64,000 nt of DNA from Agelaius tricolor (GCA_023055355.1 JALJCS010000034.1:6338001-6402000), one strand, 5' to 3'. Positions 1 to 12,478 are shown, counted from the stretch's first letter. Numbers and translations: made by a program. The notes: generated by a model from the sequence alone, not told the origin.

Positions 1-390
1 AAAGCCCAGTAAGCATTATTTAAGAAATTTCTCAGGTTAGATTAACAAAAAAGGAAAATTGAGCTCAGCGGTCTATTTGTGCCAGTTATCAGGCATAGGG
101 AGATGGTCTGGGAAAGGGGGAATCTTGCTGTGTACGTGTTTTTAACCCTTGGAAAATCGACTTTTTAAATCATATTTTAAGGTTAAATCCTAAGAAAGTA
201 TAAATAATCCATTTTGATGTTAAATGAGAACATGGTTTTAATCCAGGAGTTGCATGAGAGAAATATTGTAATAAGGTTTCTTTTGTGTAGCAGGTAAACC
301 ATTCTGTATGTCTTCAATTTATTGTAAAACTGGCCTTGGTAATTTTTTGGTTTTAATTTTTTTCAATAAAAGTCCTAAAAACATTTAGGT
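1..390 (+). other. 3' end of an upstream + strand gene (3' UTR), possibly ABHD18
   Basis: The segment is AT-rich, has no convincing coding frame, and ends in an AATAAA hexamer at 365-370 followed by a G/T-rich stretch at about 391-412, the normal arrangement of a vertebrate cleavage and polyadenylation site. It therefore reads as the last part of a 3' UTR transcribed rightwards. In human and other amniotes the gene immediately upstream of LARP1B in the same orientation is ABHD18, so that is the best guess for its identity. No coding sequence of that gene is in the window, so the name is inferred from gene order only. Confidence 0.45.
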
Positions 391-412
391 GTGGGGGGGT
401 TTTTGTTCTCTC
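365..412 (+). terminator. Poly(A) signal and downstream G/U-rich element
   Basis: AATAAA is at 365-370. Cleavage would fall near 380-392, and a run of seven G then five T (about 393-405) supplies the downstream element. Both parts are read directly from the sequence; use in vivo is inferred. Confidence 0.6.
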
Positions 413-2330
413 TTGTTAACAGATATTCAGAATGCATCCCACTGTCATCCTGCAATCCTTTCCATCCCTGCCAGGGCTGTAGCACGAGGAGAGCAGGTAA
501 TCTACAGGGCACGATAAAAGCTTCTCACAACAAACACGGGTGCTGCTTTGATGTTTTTCTACATGCCTAGAAACCTAGTAAAGAAAATAAGCTTGTATCA
601 GCTAATTAAGATACCATTGTGATTCCAGTTTTACATGTGCCAGTGCAGAACTCATCTAATAATTGATGGAGCATTATCTATTTTTTTCCCCCAAGGCAAA
701 TTAATCCCCCAAACAACTTAAAAGGAACCACTCAGGATTTTTTTTTCCTTTTTTTTTTTTAGCAAGGATAGATCAGTGTTTTATTAATCCAGAAAGGAAA
801 CACTATATGAAGGAATGGAGTCTTGCTGCTTTTTCTTCTTACTGGAATGTCAAATCTCATCAAGATACTTTCTAAACAGTAGAAAAGTGAAAATCCTTGG
901 ATCCTCTGAATACTATTTCTGCTTGGTAGCTGCTGACACTTTGAGGCAGGTATTTTTTTTTTAATTTAATTGTTTCTGTCTCGTGTTGGTTTTTTTTTGA
1001 AATGTTGTTCTGAGCTGCTGTTGGTTGGGCAGGGAAGTTTCTTTATCTCAGACTGTCAGGTTCTCTGCCAGCTTGGCAGTAATGATAAGTTACACAGCAT
1101 TGAAAGGAGCTTTGGGGTGGTCTGTAACCCTGTAATTCCTCCTGAATATTTACCCTACAAGTAAAATGCTGCTATTCCATGCAATCCTGGAATTTGCAGT
1201 GTTCCTTGCTAGGCTTGGATGCTTCCACACAAGATTAAGCATGAGCATTAAAACATCAATAAGAATTCTCCTGGTTTCATTTGGTATAAATCAGCCCCTT
1301 TTCCAAACAGGAGCATTTTAAGTACCGTGTTCCCTAAGGAAGGAGAGTTTTGCCAAGGAAATCTGACTCGCACTGCTAGAAAGTAACAAGGAGGATGATA
1401 CAAGTGGAGAAAATGTGAAGGATGAGTCCTAGCAACTGTAACAGCATTTATATCCTCTGCAGCCCCAGTCCATCCAACGAAGTCTGCAGGAGACACAATC
1501 CTACAGAGCTAGCAAAGCAAGTATGGTCAAAAACTTCTCAGGTACCATGTAACTGATCAAATTTAGTGCTTTTTTGCCCGCCAAGTAATTTGCCCCTAAT
1601 TAGTTTCCTGCTTTTTTCCTGCTCTAAGTTCCTGAGCTGTAGAATTCCTGAAGTCCCAGCTAGCCTGGGACTGATCTGCTACTACTGGACACACAGTTCC
1701 AGAATAATCCTAAAAATGTTTCAGTGCCTGAAGTGTCAGCTGTGGTGGGAATTGGTTGAGGTTTTGGTTGATTTGTAGTGGATTTTCTTTTTTCTTTTTC
1801 TGATGAAGGGGCAAAACTCCAAATGACCTCATTAGAGCAGAAAACAGCAGAAAACCCTGAACAGAACATATTTTAGTGCTGCAAAACCCAGCAAATTTGT
1901 GTTTTGTGACACTACCTCAAAAATATTTGACTAGCTTTATAGAAGCCTATTTGAGAATTTGCTTAGTTCACTAAGAAGCGTTGGAAGTGACAAGTGTTAT
2001 TTTTTGGAAGGTGTTTAGTAAGAAACACAGCTGAGAGATGAATGAAAGAAATGGGAGAGGAGCAGGTGTCTTGAGGTGTAATCAAGGAGAATTGTGGGAG
2101 CACTAGGGGCTGGCAAGGAGGGAAAGGAGTGATTAATGTGCTGTGGTGGCTTTCCTCATCCTGTGACCAGAGTATGGGTGAGTGTGGAACGAGTGTATGT
2201 GCTACCGTGAGATGATTTTCTGGGGCATTTTTGGCAGAGGAGCGATGGTGTGATGGCAGAGCTACCTGTCTGTTGAAATGCTTAAATGATACGGGATTCC
2301 CTCGCTGCTGGGACCTCAAGTACGTTCTCC
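413..2330. other. Intergenic region upstream of LARP1B
   Basis: AT-rich DNA without a recognisable exon. It contains poly-T/pyrimidine tracts at about 739-761, where a T-run followed by AG mimics a 3' splice site, and at 950-961. Open frames here are short and show no family resemblance. GC content climbs sharply from about 2330, at the CpG island. Confidence 0.6.
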
Positions 2331-3420
2331 TGCGCCTTTTGAGCGTGTTCTCGAGGCGGAGCCCCGCGGAGCCCCCTTCTCACCAACAAGACGCTCCCAT
2401 CCTCCTGCCCGCATTACCCAGACCCTCCTCTCGCCGTGCAGGTGCGGCCGAGGCCTGCGGAGCCGAAATGTCCGAGCGGGCCTGCAAAAGCCTCCCGGCC
2501 GCGTGAGGTCACGGCGCACGGGAGAGCCCCGGGTCCCTCCCCCGCGCAGGCGGGGCCGGGGCGGCCGAGGCAGCACGCCCGGAGCGCCGCCCGTCCCTCC
2601 GCAGGCGGCGGCGGCGGCCCCGGCGGGTCGCGGTCGCTGTCGCTGTCCCTCGCTCGGCGCGTCGCCCCCCGCGGCAGCAGGGAGCCGGCGGCGCTCGGCC
2701 GGGCCGGGGGCCGCTGGCAGCGGCTCCGGGGCGGGGCGGCGAGGAGAGGAGGCGGGCTCCCCTTCCCCCGCCGCGGGCTCCTCGCCTCGGCCGCCCCGGC
2801 TGCGGCCCCTCCGGCGGGCGCACGGCCGGGCATGTCCGCGGCGCAGGTGTCGGAGCGGCGGGGCTGGGGGGCGGCCCAGGAGCCCCGGCAGCCCGAGCCC
2901 GGCTCGCCCCGCGGAGAGGAGGCGGCGGAGGAGGGCGGCCGGAGCAGGGAAGCCCCGGCGCCCAAGGAGAACGCGTGGACGCGGCGCAGAGCCCGGCGGG
3001 ACAGCCCTTCCCCGCCCGCGGGGCCGGACGGGCGCCTCGCAGCGCAGGAACCAGGTGCGGGGCCGGGAGCGTGTGCGCGGCGCTTCCATGGCACCGGGGC
3101 GGGTTTGGTTTTGGGGTTTTTTTGGCGTTTTTAGGAAGGAAAAGCGCGTGTTCGCCGGCGGCCGCGGAGCCGGGCCCGTGCGCGGCGCGGCGCGGCCGGG
3201 TTTGACATACATGGGCACGGCAGGCAGCGCTCGGGGCGGGGGACGCGGCCGGGGACAGCAGCGCCGGGCTGGCCGCAGGTCCCGGGGCTTGTGAGCGGCC
3301 GGCCCGGGCCGGCGGTGACCTCCGGCCGGCCCCTGGCGCTCGCAGGGAGCGCTGCTCGCCCACTCGCCTCGTTCAGGCTCCTTCAGAAACGCCGCTTTGC
3401 CGCAGCTCCTTTTTGGCTGA
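2330..3420 (+). promoter_or_regulatory. LARP1B: CpG-island promoter of LARP1B
   Basis: This stretch is extremely GC-rich and CpG-dense, in sharp contrast to the flanks, and contains the first coding exon (2832-3054). It has GC boxes and no obvious TATA box, as expected of a broad housekeeping promoter. The transcription start cannot be fixed from sequence; it should lie between about 2400 and 2830. Long open frames on both strands here result from the lack of AT-rich stop codons and are not genes. Confidence 0.8.
2832..3054 (+). CDS. LARP1B: LARP1B coding exon 1 (aa 1-74)
   Basis: The exon starts at ATG 2832, with G at -3, and ends at CAG|GTGCGG with one base left over. The translation begins MSAAQVSERRGWGAA and is rich in Gly, Arg, Glu and Pro. 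KENAWTRR near its end resembles the KVNPWTKN segment in the N-terminal part of LARP1. There is no in-frame upstream ATG within the island. The 5' UTR boundary is unknown. Confidence 0.85.
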
Positions 3421-6400
3421 TTGTGCAGCAAGGCCCTGGGAAGGATCCGTTAGCTGGGTTTGGTTTGCAGGATGGGGCTGCGGACGCTCTAAGCACTGGC
3501 CAGGGCAGACAGTGCGCTCGCTGGTGGGATTTGGTGTGTTTACATAGGGAGACGAGCCGCGGGATAATTTCCTGGCCTTAAATCACTACATGAAGATAAA
3601 GCTGCTTTATGGGCACCACGCTGACATGGCTTTACAAAGCTGGTCGTCAAGGACCTAACTTGAAATTGCCAGGCTTTGTGCTTAGGCTAGCAAAGAGTTC
3701 CTAGAAGTTTGAAGCTTCTTGGAGTATTGTTCTTGGCTGCAAGTAAACTGCTGACCTCAAAATAAATACTTCAACCAGCGCTTCCCGAGAACTTCAATCT
3801 CAGCGCTTGCTCCCGAGGGCACCTGACAAACCTTTTTTGTGATCTCACAGTCACTTTTATCCTTGAATTAAACACGTAGTTCCTTGACAAAGAGAAATAT
3901 GTAATTTACAGTTTCAAGTATACAGGTCATACAAACGGAGACCACAAAATCTCTTACTTGGCTGAAGAGCAGAACTTTTGGCAACATCTATATACCCATC
4001 TTCATTATCTGCACTGTTTTGTTTAGGTGTACTGACGCTCTCCTAAGTACCTGTTTGTGCCCAGCTTCCAAAATCCAGCTGGCTGGGCAGAGGCTTGTGG
4101 TCTGCTTCATGCATGAAAGGGGACTTGTCACTCGTTTGCCTTGCTGTGGCAGCAATAGCAACAGTGCTGCATCAGAAGCAGTGGGAAAGCTGCTTTTGTT
4201 GTGTTAGCACCTTGAGTGCTTCACCTCGGTAAAGTTTGCTTTCCCAGCAAAGATAAAACACACAAATAGCTGTTGAAGGAAGGAGGAGGCAGCAAGCAGT
4301 GCACTGTGTGCATTGTCTGCTTCATTTTGTGATTTTGGAGAGCTTTATATTGTTTTTCTCCTGCAAGAAGTTGTGCCTGTCATTTATGGAATTAATAATT
4401 AAGCTGAGGAGTTGTACTAGAACATAATTTTCAGTGGCCAGGTGTGTAACTGAGCAAATAAGGGAGTCAGCGTTGCTGGCAGTGGCACTGGTGAAGAACA
4501 CACACCAGGAGGGTGTGTTTTGGTTTGGCCACCTCCAAAAGCACAGTGAGGAAGCCACCACCATTCCTACCCTTGTAAAAGGCAAAGCAGCTGATCCTTC
4601 CTGGCTGTTTGAAGGAAGAAATTGCCATGTGCCTCCACCCGCAACAAGGGATGTATTTTGAAGAAACTAATTGCACGTTGGCGAAGCAAAATCTGTCACA
4701 CTAGGCCCTGATGAATGTTGTAGTATGGAAATTAGTCATGTGAAATAATAAGTGGATGAGCAGAAATACTCCTGGGATGGAATGTAGAAGTATCCGTAAA
4801 GAGGATAATAAAATGTACCAGGATCTCACATCAAAGCAGGGACTGGATCCTGCTAGACTTGTTGATCCTGGTGTAATTTGTTAAAAGTTTCCTGAGACAT
4901 GCACCTATGGTATGTTCAGTGATAGTTACAGACTTGAGAAAATTGGCTCCAGCCTGTCATCTTTGGACTTTCAATTTAGCATGGAATTGGTTTATGATAG
5001 AGGCAAACCTGCCTCTTGTTATGAAACAAGCTGTTAATGTCACCTGATCCTACCAAGAAAATGTAAAATTTTGGCTGAGGAATTTGGTCCAAGTGTTGTA
5101 ACTAGAACTGATTATATTTTTGTCTCAGATACCTTAGTGGGTTTTAGTCATTGCAGTAAACCAAACACCCAATGTAAACATACCTGAGCTTTTCATCGTG
5201 TGTTTGTTACCACAGTTCAGTGTTTCTGACCAAGAGCTGCATTAAACTTTGCTTTTAAGCAGAATAACTTCAGAAGCTACTTTTACATTCTCATCTGCTT
5301 TTAACTTGTGAGGAAAGACTCATATCAGGTATAAAATTGCTCATGAAATGAATAGGCTTCTCTCTAGTCCAGGAAGAATTGTTTCCCTGAGAGAGTGGTT
5401 AAGCTTTGAAACACACAGCCCAGGGAGGTGTGGAGTGCCAGTCCCTGGAGGGGTTCAAGAAATCACTCAACGCCAGGGTTTAGTTGACAAGGTGGTGTTT
5501 GGTCAAAGGCTGGACTTGATGATCTTGGAGGTCTTTTCCATCCTTGGTGATTCCATGATTCCAATCCTGGTGATGGTGGTTGGATGGAGTGAGCTTCAAC
5601 AGAGGCTGCCAAGTGATGAAAGGTGTTTCTGAGATGTCCTCCCTCCCCTTGTAGTGCCAAGCCAATATATTGCAGTAAGTCCTCACTTCTTTAGTTGAAA
5701 CTGTCAGTTTGCCATCCTCCACATAAAAAAAAAATCACCCAGGATCGAGTGGCTGAAATAATTTTATTTCAAAATTTTCCCACCTCTTCATCTGATGAAA
5801 CCCTCTGTTTCATCAGCACTGTCCTTTTTGTGAGGTTGCAAAAAGGGAATCTGAATGACAAGTTCTCAAGTCTTCATGTGATTTGTATAGATGATGTGGT
5901 CTCTAATGACTTTTTAGATGATTATTCAAAAGTTGTTAATGAAATTCATGAAAATATTCAGTGAAGCAAAATACTTGTGCTGCTGAAGTGGTTGAAGTGG
6001 GTTTGCCTATTAGTGTGTGCTTGAATGATATAGTTAATTGAAATAAGTGCACAGTTCATTCTTTTATTTTGTTCTTATTGTGTTTATTTTGGGGTATCAA
6101 AGAGTACATTTTATCTGTTTGATATTTTGGTAGCAGAACCATTTCTCTGTAGTGCTGTTGTGTAAATCAATTTGCTTTAGCCTGATAGTAAAACTGGCTA
6201 TGAAGGTACAGTTTAATGAAGATACACTGTGTTGCTATCAACAGCAAACCTTAGATGAGTAAATTCATAAATTATCTGATTATCAAATCTTTTGGGTGTA
6301 TTTAAGTCAGGTGTTCTCATTAGTTCTTATGAATTCATGGAGTGTTTTAATAGCAGTTTTAATAGCTGTCTAAAATTATTCAAAGCATTATTAGAAGTTT

Positions 6401-9400
6401 CAGCATTGACAATATTTCCAACCCTAAAGGGATTAAAAATGTTATCAATGCAAAGCTGCTGCCTGTATTTTAGTTGTACATAACAGCATGTGTAATTTTG
6501 TATGGCTGTTTTTTGTCTGGGGTTTTTGTTTCTAAACTGGAGACCTGTTATGAAACTGAAACCCACCTCCCTGTGCTATGGCATGTGCTACATTTAACCA
6601 TGAAAACTTTGGTAGAAATCGAGTCACAGTAGTTTTCTATGAAGAAGCTAAGAAAAAAAAAGGAACTGAGAAATTAAATTTAAAGAAAATAAAGAGCATC
6701 ATAGTGAATCAATCATGGATTGGGGATTTCCCCCCCTATTACTTGTTGTATTGAAAAATTGGTGGGTTTTGAGCATAAATAGGTGGAAGGATGCAGGTGT
6801 CATAACTCACTGCCTTGGTTAATTGTTCAAATATTGTGGAAATTGACAATATAATGTAGTTTTTGCTGTAAAATGCTAGAACTCCTGTAGGGCAGAATGT
6901 TAGAATAGTAATTAGGATTTTTTTTATTATTATTGTTTTGCAGAATCTCTGCTCTGATCCATGCTGTGGATTTTAATTAATGATATTCTCCAAGGGATAA
7001 TTTTTGTTACATTTGCAATAATTCATCTGTTAAAACAATAGATATAAGCATAGCTTACCTTGTTTAAAAATGGAATATACTGTCTATTTTCAAACTGAGC
7101 ATTGAAAGAAAAATATTGTTCAAGTTCAACACACAGGCTCCAATTAAGTTTTGAAGAGCTGGGTGATTTTATCTGCTCCCTGAAGCACTTCTGGTATTTA
7201 TGGGGTGCTGTCCCTTCACAAAAGGGAACACACGTGCAGTCCAAGTAAAAATAAAACCTGAGCATTGTCTAGAAAGCCTCACAGCATAAACAGTGTTTCT
7301 ATCAAAAATTAGAATGCATTCCACCTATATTAATCGACTTTGCTTTTAGAAGAAATTGGCAGTATCATCTTCCCTTTCCTTCAGAAAAAAATACTTGTCC
7401 ATCAGAAAAAATTACTTGCTGGCTATTTATTTGCAGAGCTTCAAACCATCCTTTCTGAAGTCCTGTTACTTGTGATCCTGTTGTCTTGTGACGCTATTGT
7501 GGTTGTGATCAGGGGTAGTTTGGTGAGAGATCTTATGGACAAACTTTGCTCCTCAGCCACCCAGTCTGCTTTTCCTTCTCTGTTGCTGTTGTCCCTGAGG
7601 ATTGCTGCAGTTTTGGTGGTTCCAAAATTCATCTTTTTCATTTTTCAGACCTGTTGTTCCATTTATCTTGACGTGCTGCTCATGGCATGCTTGTACAGCC
7701 TTGTCTTTCTGCAGGGACTGCCTCCTGGTAGGATGTGGTCTGTTGGGAAACTTGGAAGAACCGTAATAAAAGTGGCTCTGGAGGCTGATTTCTGTTTTCA
7801 TCTGAATGCCATCTCTACTGGATGGAGTTCAGTGACTGAAAGATGATCATTGGCAATTAAAATTCATAATTTATTTCTTTCTCTCACACCCTTAAAACTC
7901 TGAAACCCAGCGAGTAAAATCATTGAGGAGCAGTGAATTCTTTCATCAGCACAGCACACCACTTATTAACAGATTCCTTGTATCATACCACAGAATAAAC
8001 CATTTTAATGCAGTTGTGTTGGAACTAACAAGTGAAATAGTGAATTATTTGGACTAAAGATGCCATTTTGGGGTACCCAATGCTGCTATGGGATATTAAA
8101 ACCAAGCCCTAGGGTGATGTTAAGCAGGGGGCTTTTATCTGAACATGTGTTTTGCCTGTGTCCAGATGCTTTTTCAGGTGTTTTGTGGCTGCTTCTGACA
8201 ACAGAACAGGTGTGAGCTGGGTAAAACCTTTCAGTGATCTCATGTTATGTTCTTTTACTCTCCCACCCTCCTTCTTGTTTTTCCTTCCCCTTTATCTTCC
8301 CTTTCATGCTTCACATTGAAGTCCAGCTCCCACGTGATAAGCCCCAGAAAGCTGGCCAGGAAGGACCTGTTGGTAAATTTGGTTTTCAGCATGGCTTTTT
8401 TGGGAGAGCAAGGAACTTTGTGGAGGTGGGGAAGCACAGAGTGAGATGAGATCTCAAGTTCCAAAAGGGCATTATCCACCAGGCACTGCATTGCCCAATA
8501 TTTTCTTTTTGTTTAGCTTGCAAATGCATCTTCCAAGTCTTGGATTACTCCATTCAGATAAGAGAGATTCCTTCAAACGAGTTGGGTCTCATTCTGCTCC
8601 ATTCAGATAGCTTTTGCTGCCACCTGGAATAAATTATATCCCATGACTAAGAGAGTGCAGCAACAATGAGCCTTGCACTTCTGGGTGCCTCGCTACGCCC
8701 TGCTGACACACAGAGCAGCAGTTCTGGCAGAGCAGTCCTTCAGCAGCAATTGAAGTAAAAGTGCTGTCAGGTGGAAAAAGGGCTTCAGTCAGGTAATTGG
8801 ACAGGGATGTGTGTTTACAGTTTACTCAGTTTACCTGCATGGCTAATTGGCAGCTCTCCTGGAGAAAATTACAAATTTGTTTGCTGCTCCACCCCTGCAG
8901 TTGTTTGTCTTGTTTTGTAAAAGGGTAATTAGTTTACTACTGAGTGGCAAGTGAAAATTAGGATTACATGGTCACTATGTGTTTCTTAAAGCTCTCAGTC
9001 TGAAGTTAATTGAGATGTGTGTTTTGTCTTTGTTTTAAAAAGCAGATCTGTAGGAGAGGCAAAAACCTGCTGGCAAATGGTGGTTAGGATTCACTGGATT
9101 GGTGTCTGGTGAGATGTCCAAGCTGTAGGAAGCACATCCATGAAATTCTTCATTGATATGGCAATAAATGATATTAAAATTGAGGCTGGAATGTGGAGTA
9201 AGCATTAGTTTGTGCTTGTAACGTTCACTGTGTATTCCAGGAAGCAGACAGAGAGGCTTTCCAGAGTCACTGGGGCACAAGGGTGGGGTTCCCAGTGTGG
9301 AGCCCTGATAAGGGAGATTAGTCACTGGATGTGAAAGAGATAAGGGCTGAGGAGGTGATGTTATCCCCGTATAAAATAATCCACTTGTGATTTCACACAC

Positions 9401-10193
9401 GTTCAGCGTTTCAAGCTTGTCTTGCAATAAAACACCGAATGGGAGGTTTCAAGGAATGCCTGTGACTCCCATCTCTGTGGGAAGACAAGCACTGGGACAG
9501 CATTGAAGAAATTAAGAGATGGTTTCCTCTTGCTCAGGAGACCAGATGGGATCATTATTATAATGTTTAGGCTTTAACAAAGTAGTATTTTTCTCTTTGC
9601 ATATTTTCCTTTGGTGTTTGTTTGTTTTGTTTTGTTTTTACTTTGGCTTGATTTTGAGCTATATGGCTAAACTTTATTTGGCATCTGAGTAATTACTTAG
9701 AAAATTACTAGGAATTTGGGAATATATAATTGTTTTCATGGTTTTTCCCCCTTGCTTGCATAATTATATATTTCATTCATTCTGCCCTATAAATATAGCT
9801 TTTAATAGGAGGGCTTATTAAATGCGTATCAGGGATTTTCTTAGCCACTTGTTAGGTTAAAATACCAGCATTTTGACATAGCCTTGAACTTCTTAGTTGA
9901 AAAAAAATAGTAGAAAATTTGTAGAAAAAAATACTTAAATACAGAGTAAGGCAGCATCTTGTACACCTGGTTTGCAAGAGGATTTGCCCTTATTATGAAT
10001 GGGAGTTTTCAGTGTCATGTACTATGAGTGACTTTATTCACTAAAAAAAAGGTTCATTGACTTTGATATCAAGCCCTCAGAAACACTTTGGTGTAGTATG
10101 ATAGAGCATGGCAGAGTTGTTAACACTCACCTGCCTTACTCATTTAAAGTGCAGCCTAATTCTTCACCTGAAAATGTTTTTCTTCCTTTTCAG
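3055..10193 (+). other. LARP1B: LARP1B intron 1
   Basis: A 7.1-kb intron. The first few hundred bases are still CpG island. A sense-oriented CR1 fragment lies at about 5345-5572. Around 8780-8970 the sequence is unusually rich in TAATTA/TAATTAG-type sites and could be a conserved regulatory element. A 507-nt open frame at 7340-7846 is considered a chance frame. No other exon or RNA gene is seen. Confidence 0.8.
5345..5572 (+). mobile_element. CR1 LINE 3'-end fragment (sense)
   Basis: The segment reads like the end of CR1 ORF2 and its 3' UTR: a GAGGTGTGGAGTGCCAGTCC / CCTGGAGGGGTTCAAGAAA-type stretch, then GGCTGGACTTGATGATCTTG, ending in a diverged ATTCCATGATTCCA tail where intact CR1s have an 8-bp ATTCTATG repeat. 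It is 5'-truncated and diverged, so old. Confidence 0.8.
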
Positions 10194-10255
10194 AGCTACA
10201 AAATTCCACTAAAGTGATAAAAGCAGGAAAACCCAGGACAAGAAAAAGCAGCAAG
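10194..10255 (+). CDS. LARP1B: LARP1B coding exon 2 (aa 75-95)
   Basis: The exon is preceded by a long pyrimidine tract and CAG, and followed by GTTTGT. Read in the frame left by exon 1 it gives ELQNSTKVIKAGKPRTRKSS plus K, a basic peptide. It ends in phase 0. The GTTTGT donor is weaker than the others in the gene, so skipping is possible; 62 nt is not a multiple of three, so skipping would shift the frame. Confidence 0.8.
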
Positions 10256-10973
10256 GTTTGTATTTTTGCCTGTATGATAAATAGCTGATACTGCTCCAAT
10301 AAAAAGATAGAAGGTATTTTGGAGCTCCAACCAGAAGTGTTATGTTATGCCTTGGTAATAAAAAATTTTGAAAACAGAGAGAAATAAAAAAAAAGGGAAA
10401 TTAAAATAATTAAAATTAGGAGAGTTGCTGAATTGGTGTATGGATGAAGGATAAAGAAAGGCATTATTGTTTAAACAATCAGTGGGATTGCATAAAAATG
10501 TGAAGGGGCTGCAAAGAAACAGGATCCCTTGAGCACAAAGGATGCTAGGTTGGTTTTGGAAATCCCCTTTGCATCTTATGTGATGAGTGTCCTTTATGTG
10601 CATAAACTTACCATTACAACAGGAGACACCCAATCCTTTTATTGAAACATTAAGTTCCTAAAATTTTGTACAGCCACCCCTTTTAGGCTGGTAAATAGCT
10701 GTCAAATTTTTCCAAAAACTGAAAGCCTTGAGCAGTAGACACCTTTTAATCACACATGTGTAGGACAACATTTAATTGTCTGATGTGAGCTCAAAACTCT
10801 TTCAAAGGTTGTGTGTTTGTTTTCTGTTGTATTACTTGTTTTTTTAAAAATTGCTACTTTTGACAGCTCTGCTCCAGGGGTTAGTCAGGCTCTCTGAGCC
10901 ATGACTGACATCTTTCCTGTGTTAAAAAGGGCTGTGCCAAGGAAGGAATATAAACTGTTTGTCACTTTTTCAG

Positions 10974-11033
10974 GCTGATGATTTGGGCGATATCACAAGC
11001 TGGCCGACCCCGAGCGAAATAGCAAGCAATGAA
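10974..11033 (+). CDS. LARP1B: LARP1B coding exon 3 (aa 96-115)
   Basis: A 60-nt exon with a CAG acceptor and GTAAGT donor, phase 0 at both ends. It encodes ADDLGDITSWPTPSEIASNE, which contains the WPTP-E signature shared by LARP1 and LARP1B. It is a symmetric cassette that could be skipped without a frameshift. Confidence 0.9.
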
Positions 11034-11938
11034 GTAAGTGTCCTTTGTAATCCTCAGGATTATTATTATTATTTTTTTTTTTTAACCATATTGGCTTATC
11101 TGTTTCATACTGTCCCCCCCAGGATGTGCTTTGGGTGTTGTAGGGTTTCAGTAGAAGTTTTGTCAGTAATTCAGGATACTGGTGTGTGCTAACTGTCTGC
11201 ACTGTACTGGAATTTGTTAGTGGTGTGCCACGGACATGTGCATTAAATAGTGGCTTATTTTTTAACTCCACTGTTAAAAAAGTTTCATTTACCTTTTCTG
11301 CTGTTTTCATCTGTTTATGCACAGATGAAAAGGCCTTTGGAGTTGTGAACATGCTGCCCTCCCTTGTGGCTCAGAGTGCTTAGTGCCCATTGTCTGAACA
11401 CAATTTAGTTATTCTTAGTTATCTTATTCCTCTGATATATTTTTCTTCTTCTAGCTTTTAAGCTAACATCTGTTCTGTCAAATTACCCTCCTTTCTCTTT
11501 ATCTCCAGTGATAAGTGCAGAATGTATTTTAGACCTCTCTGATGCTATTTAAAACAAGAAGAGAGCACAGATTATTGCAAATGGTGAGGTGCCATTTCAC
11601 GGTGCTGTAGCTCTGCAGCAGCATCCCTGTGGTGCTTTTACTGTGTTCTTGGACAGGAAAACCACAACATCTGGGTTCAACCACATGCATTTTATAGCTG
11701 AAAGGGTCCAAATTCATGTAGTGTCTGTAAAACAAAATAACATTCAGTTTGTAGTTAAACTTAGTTTATTTGTCTAGGGGAAGGCTTTGTGTTCAAATTA
11801 ATTAGAGCACAGTACTGCAGTATCTACTGTATGTATTCCAGCAGGTTCAAAGCTGTCTTCACAACATAGTAAAATTCTTTCTCTTTAGCAGAAATGTCTG
11901 CAAAACTTCCCATGTTGCAGGTAAAAATTTATATCTGA

Positions 11939-12478
11939 TCATAGAATAGTTTGGGTTGGAAGGGACCTTTAAAGGTCTTTAGTCCAGCCCCCCCAGCCCA
12001 AGTGGAAGGGACATCTTCCACTTGATCAAGTGAGCTTCATCCAGCATGGCTTTGAATGTTTCCCAGGATGTCCCAGGGACATCCAACCACCTCTCTGGGC
12101 AACCTGTGCCAATGTTTCACCACTCTCATTGTGACAAATTTCTTCCTATACCTTGTCTGAAACGCTTTTATTTTAAAGCCATTCCCCCTTGTCCTATTGC
12201 TACAGGCCCTGCTAAAAAGTCTGTCCCCATTTTGTGATCCCCCTTTAAGCATTAAAGGTCTCCCTGAAGCCTTCTTTTCTCCAGGCTGAGCAATCCCAGC
12301 TCTCAGCTTGTCTTCATGGGAGAGGAGTTTCAGCTCTCTCACCATCCTTGGCCTCTCCTGGACTCTCTCCAGCAGGTCCATATTTTCCTGTTGGGGACCC
12401 CAGAGCTGGAGGCAGCACTGCAGGTGGGGTCTCACCAGAGTGGGGCAAAATCCCCTTCCTCCCTCCCAGGGTTCTCTG
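11939..12478 (-). mobile_element. CR1 LINE 3' fragment (antisense), in LARP1B intron 3
   Basis: On the + strand it starts with ATCATAGAATAGTTTGGGTT then GGAAGGGACCTTTAAAGG, the reverse complement of a CR1 3' terminus. The - strand has a partly open frame (about 12435-12037) with CR1 reverse-transcriptase C-terminal signatures, such as LLERVQERPRMVRELK and HWHRLPREVVG, interrupted and shifted. It is a 5'-truncated, dead copy, followed by a short TTTC repeat at 12531-12548. Confidence 0.9.

Noticed and set aside
2316..3431. Long antisense and alternative-frame open reading frames in the LARP1B CpG island (up to 371 codons)
   Set aside because: They come from very high GC content, which removes stop codons in all frames. 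The peptides are Arg/Pro/Gly/Ala-only low complexity with no family resemblance, and the sense frame with LARP1B exon 1 explains the locus.
12037..12435. 132-codon antisense frame as a possible gene
   Set aside because: It is the decayed reverse-transcriptase C-terminus of a CR1 LINE (HWHRLPREVVG and LLERVQ signatures), not a host gene.
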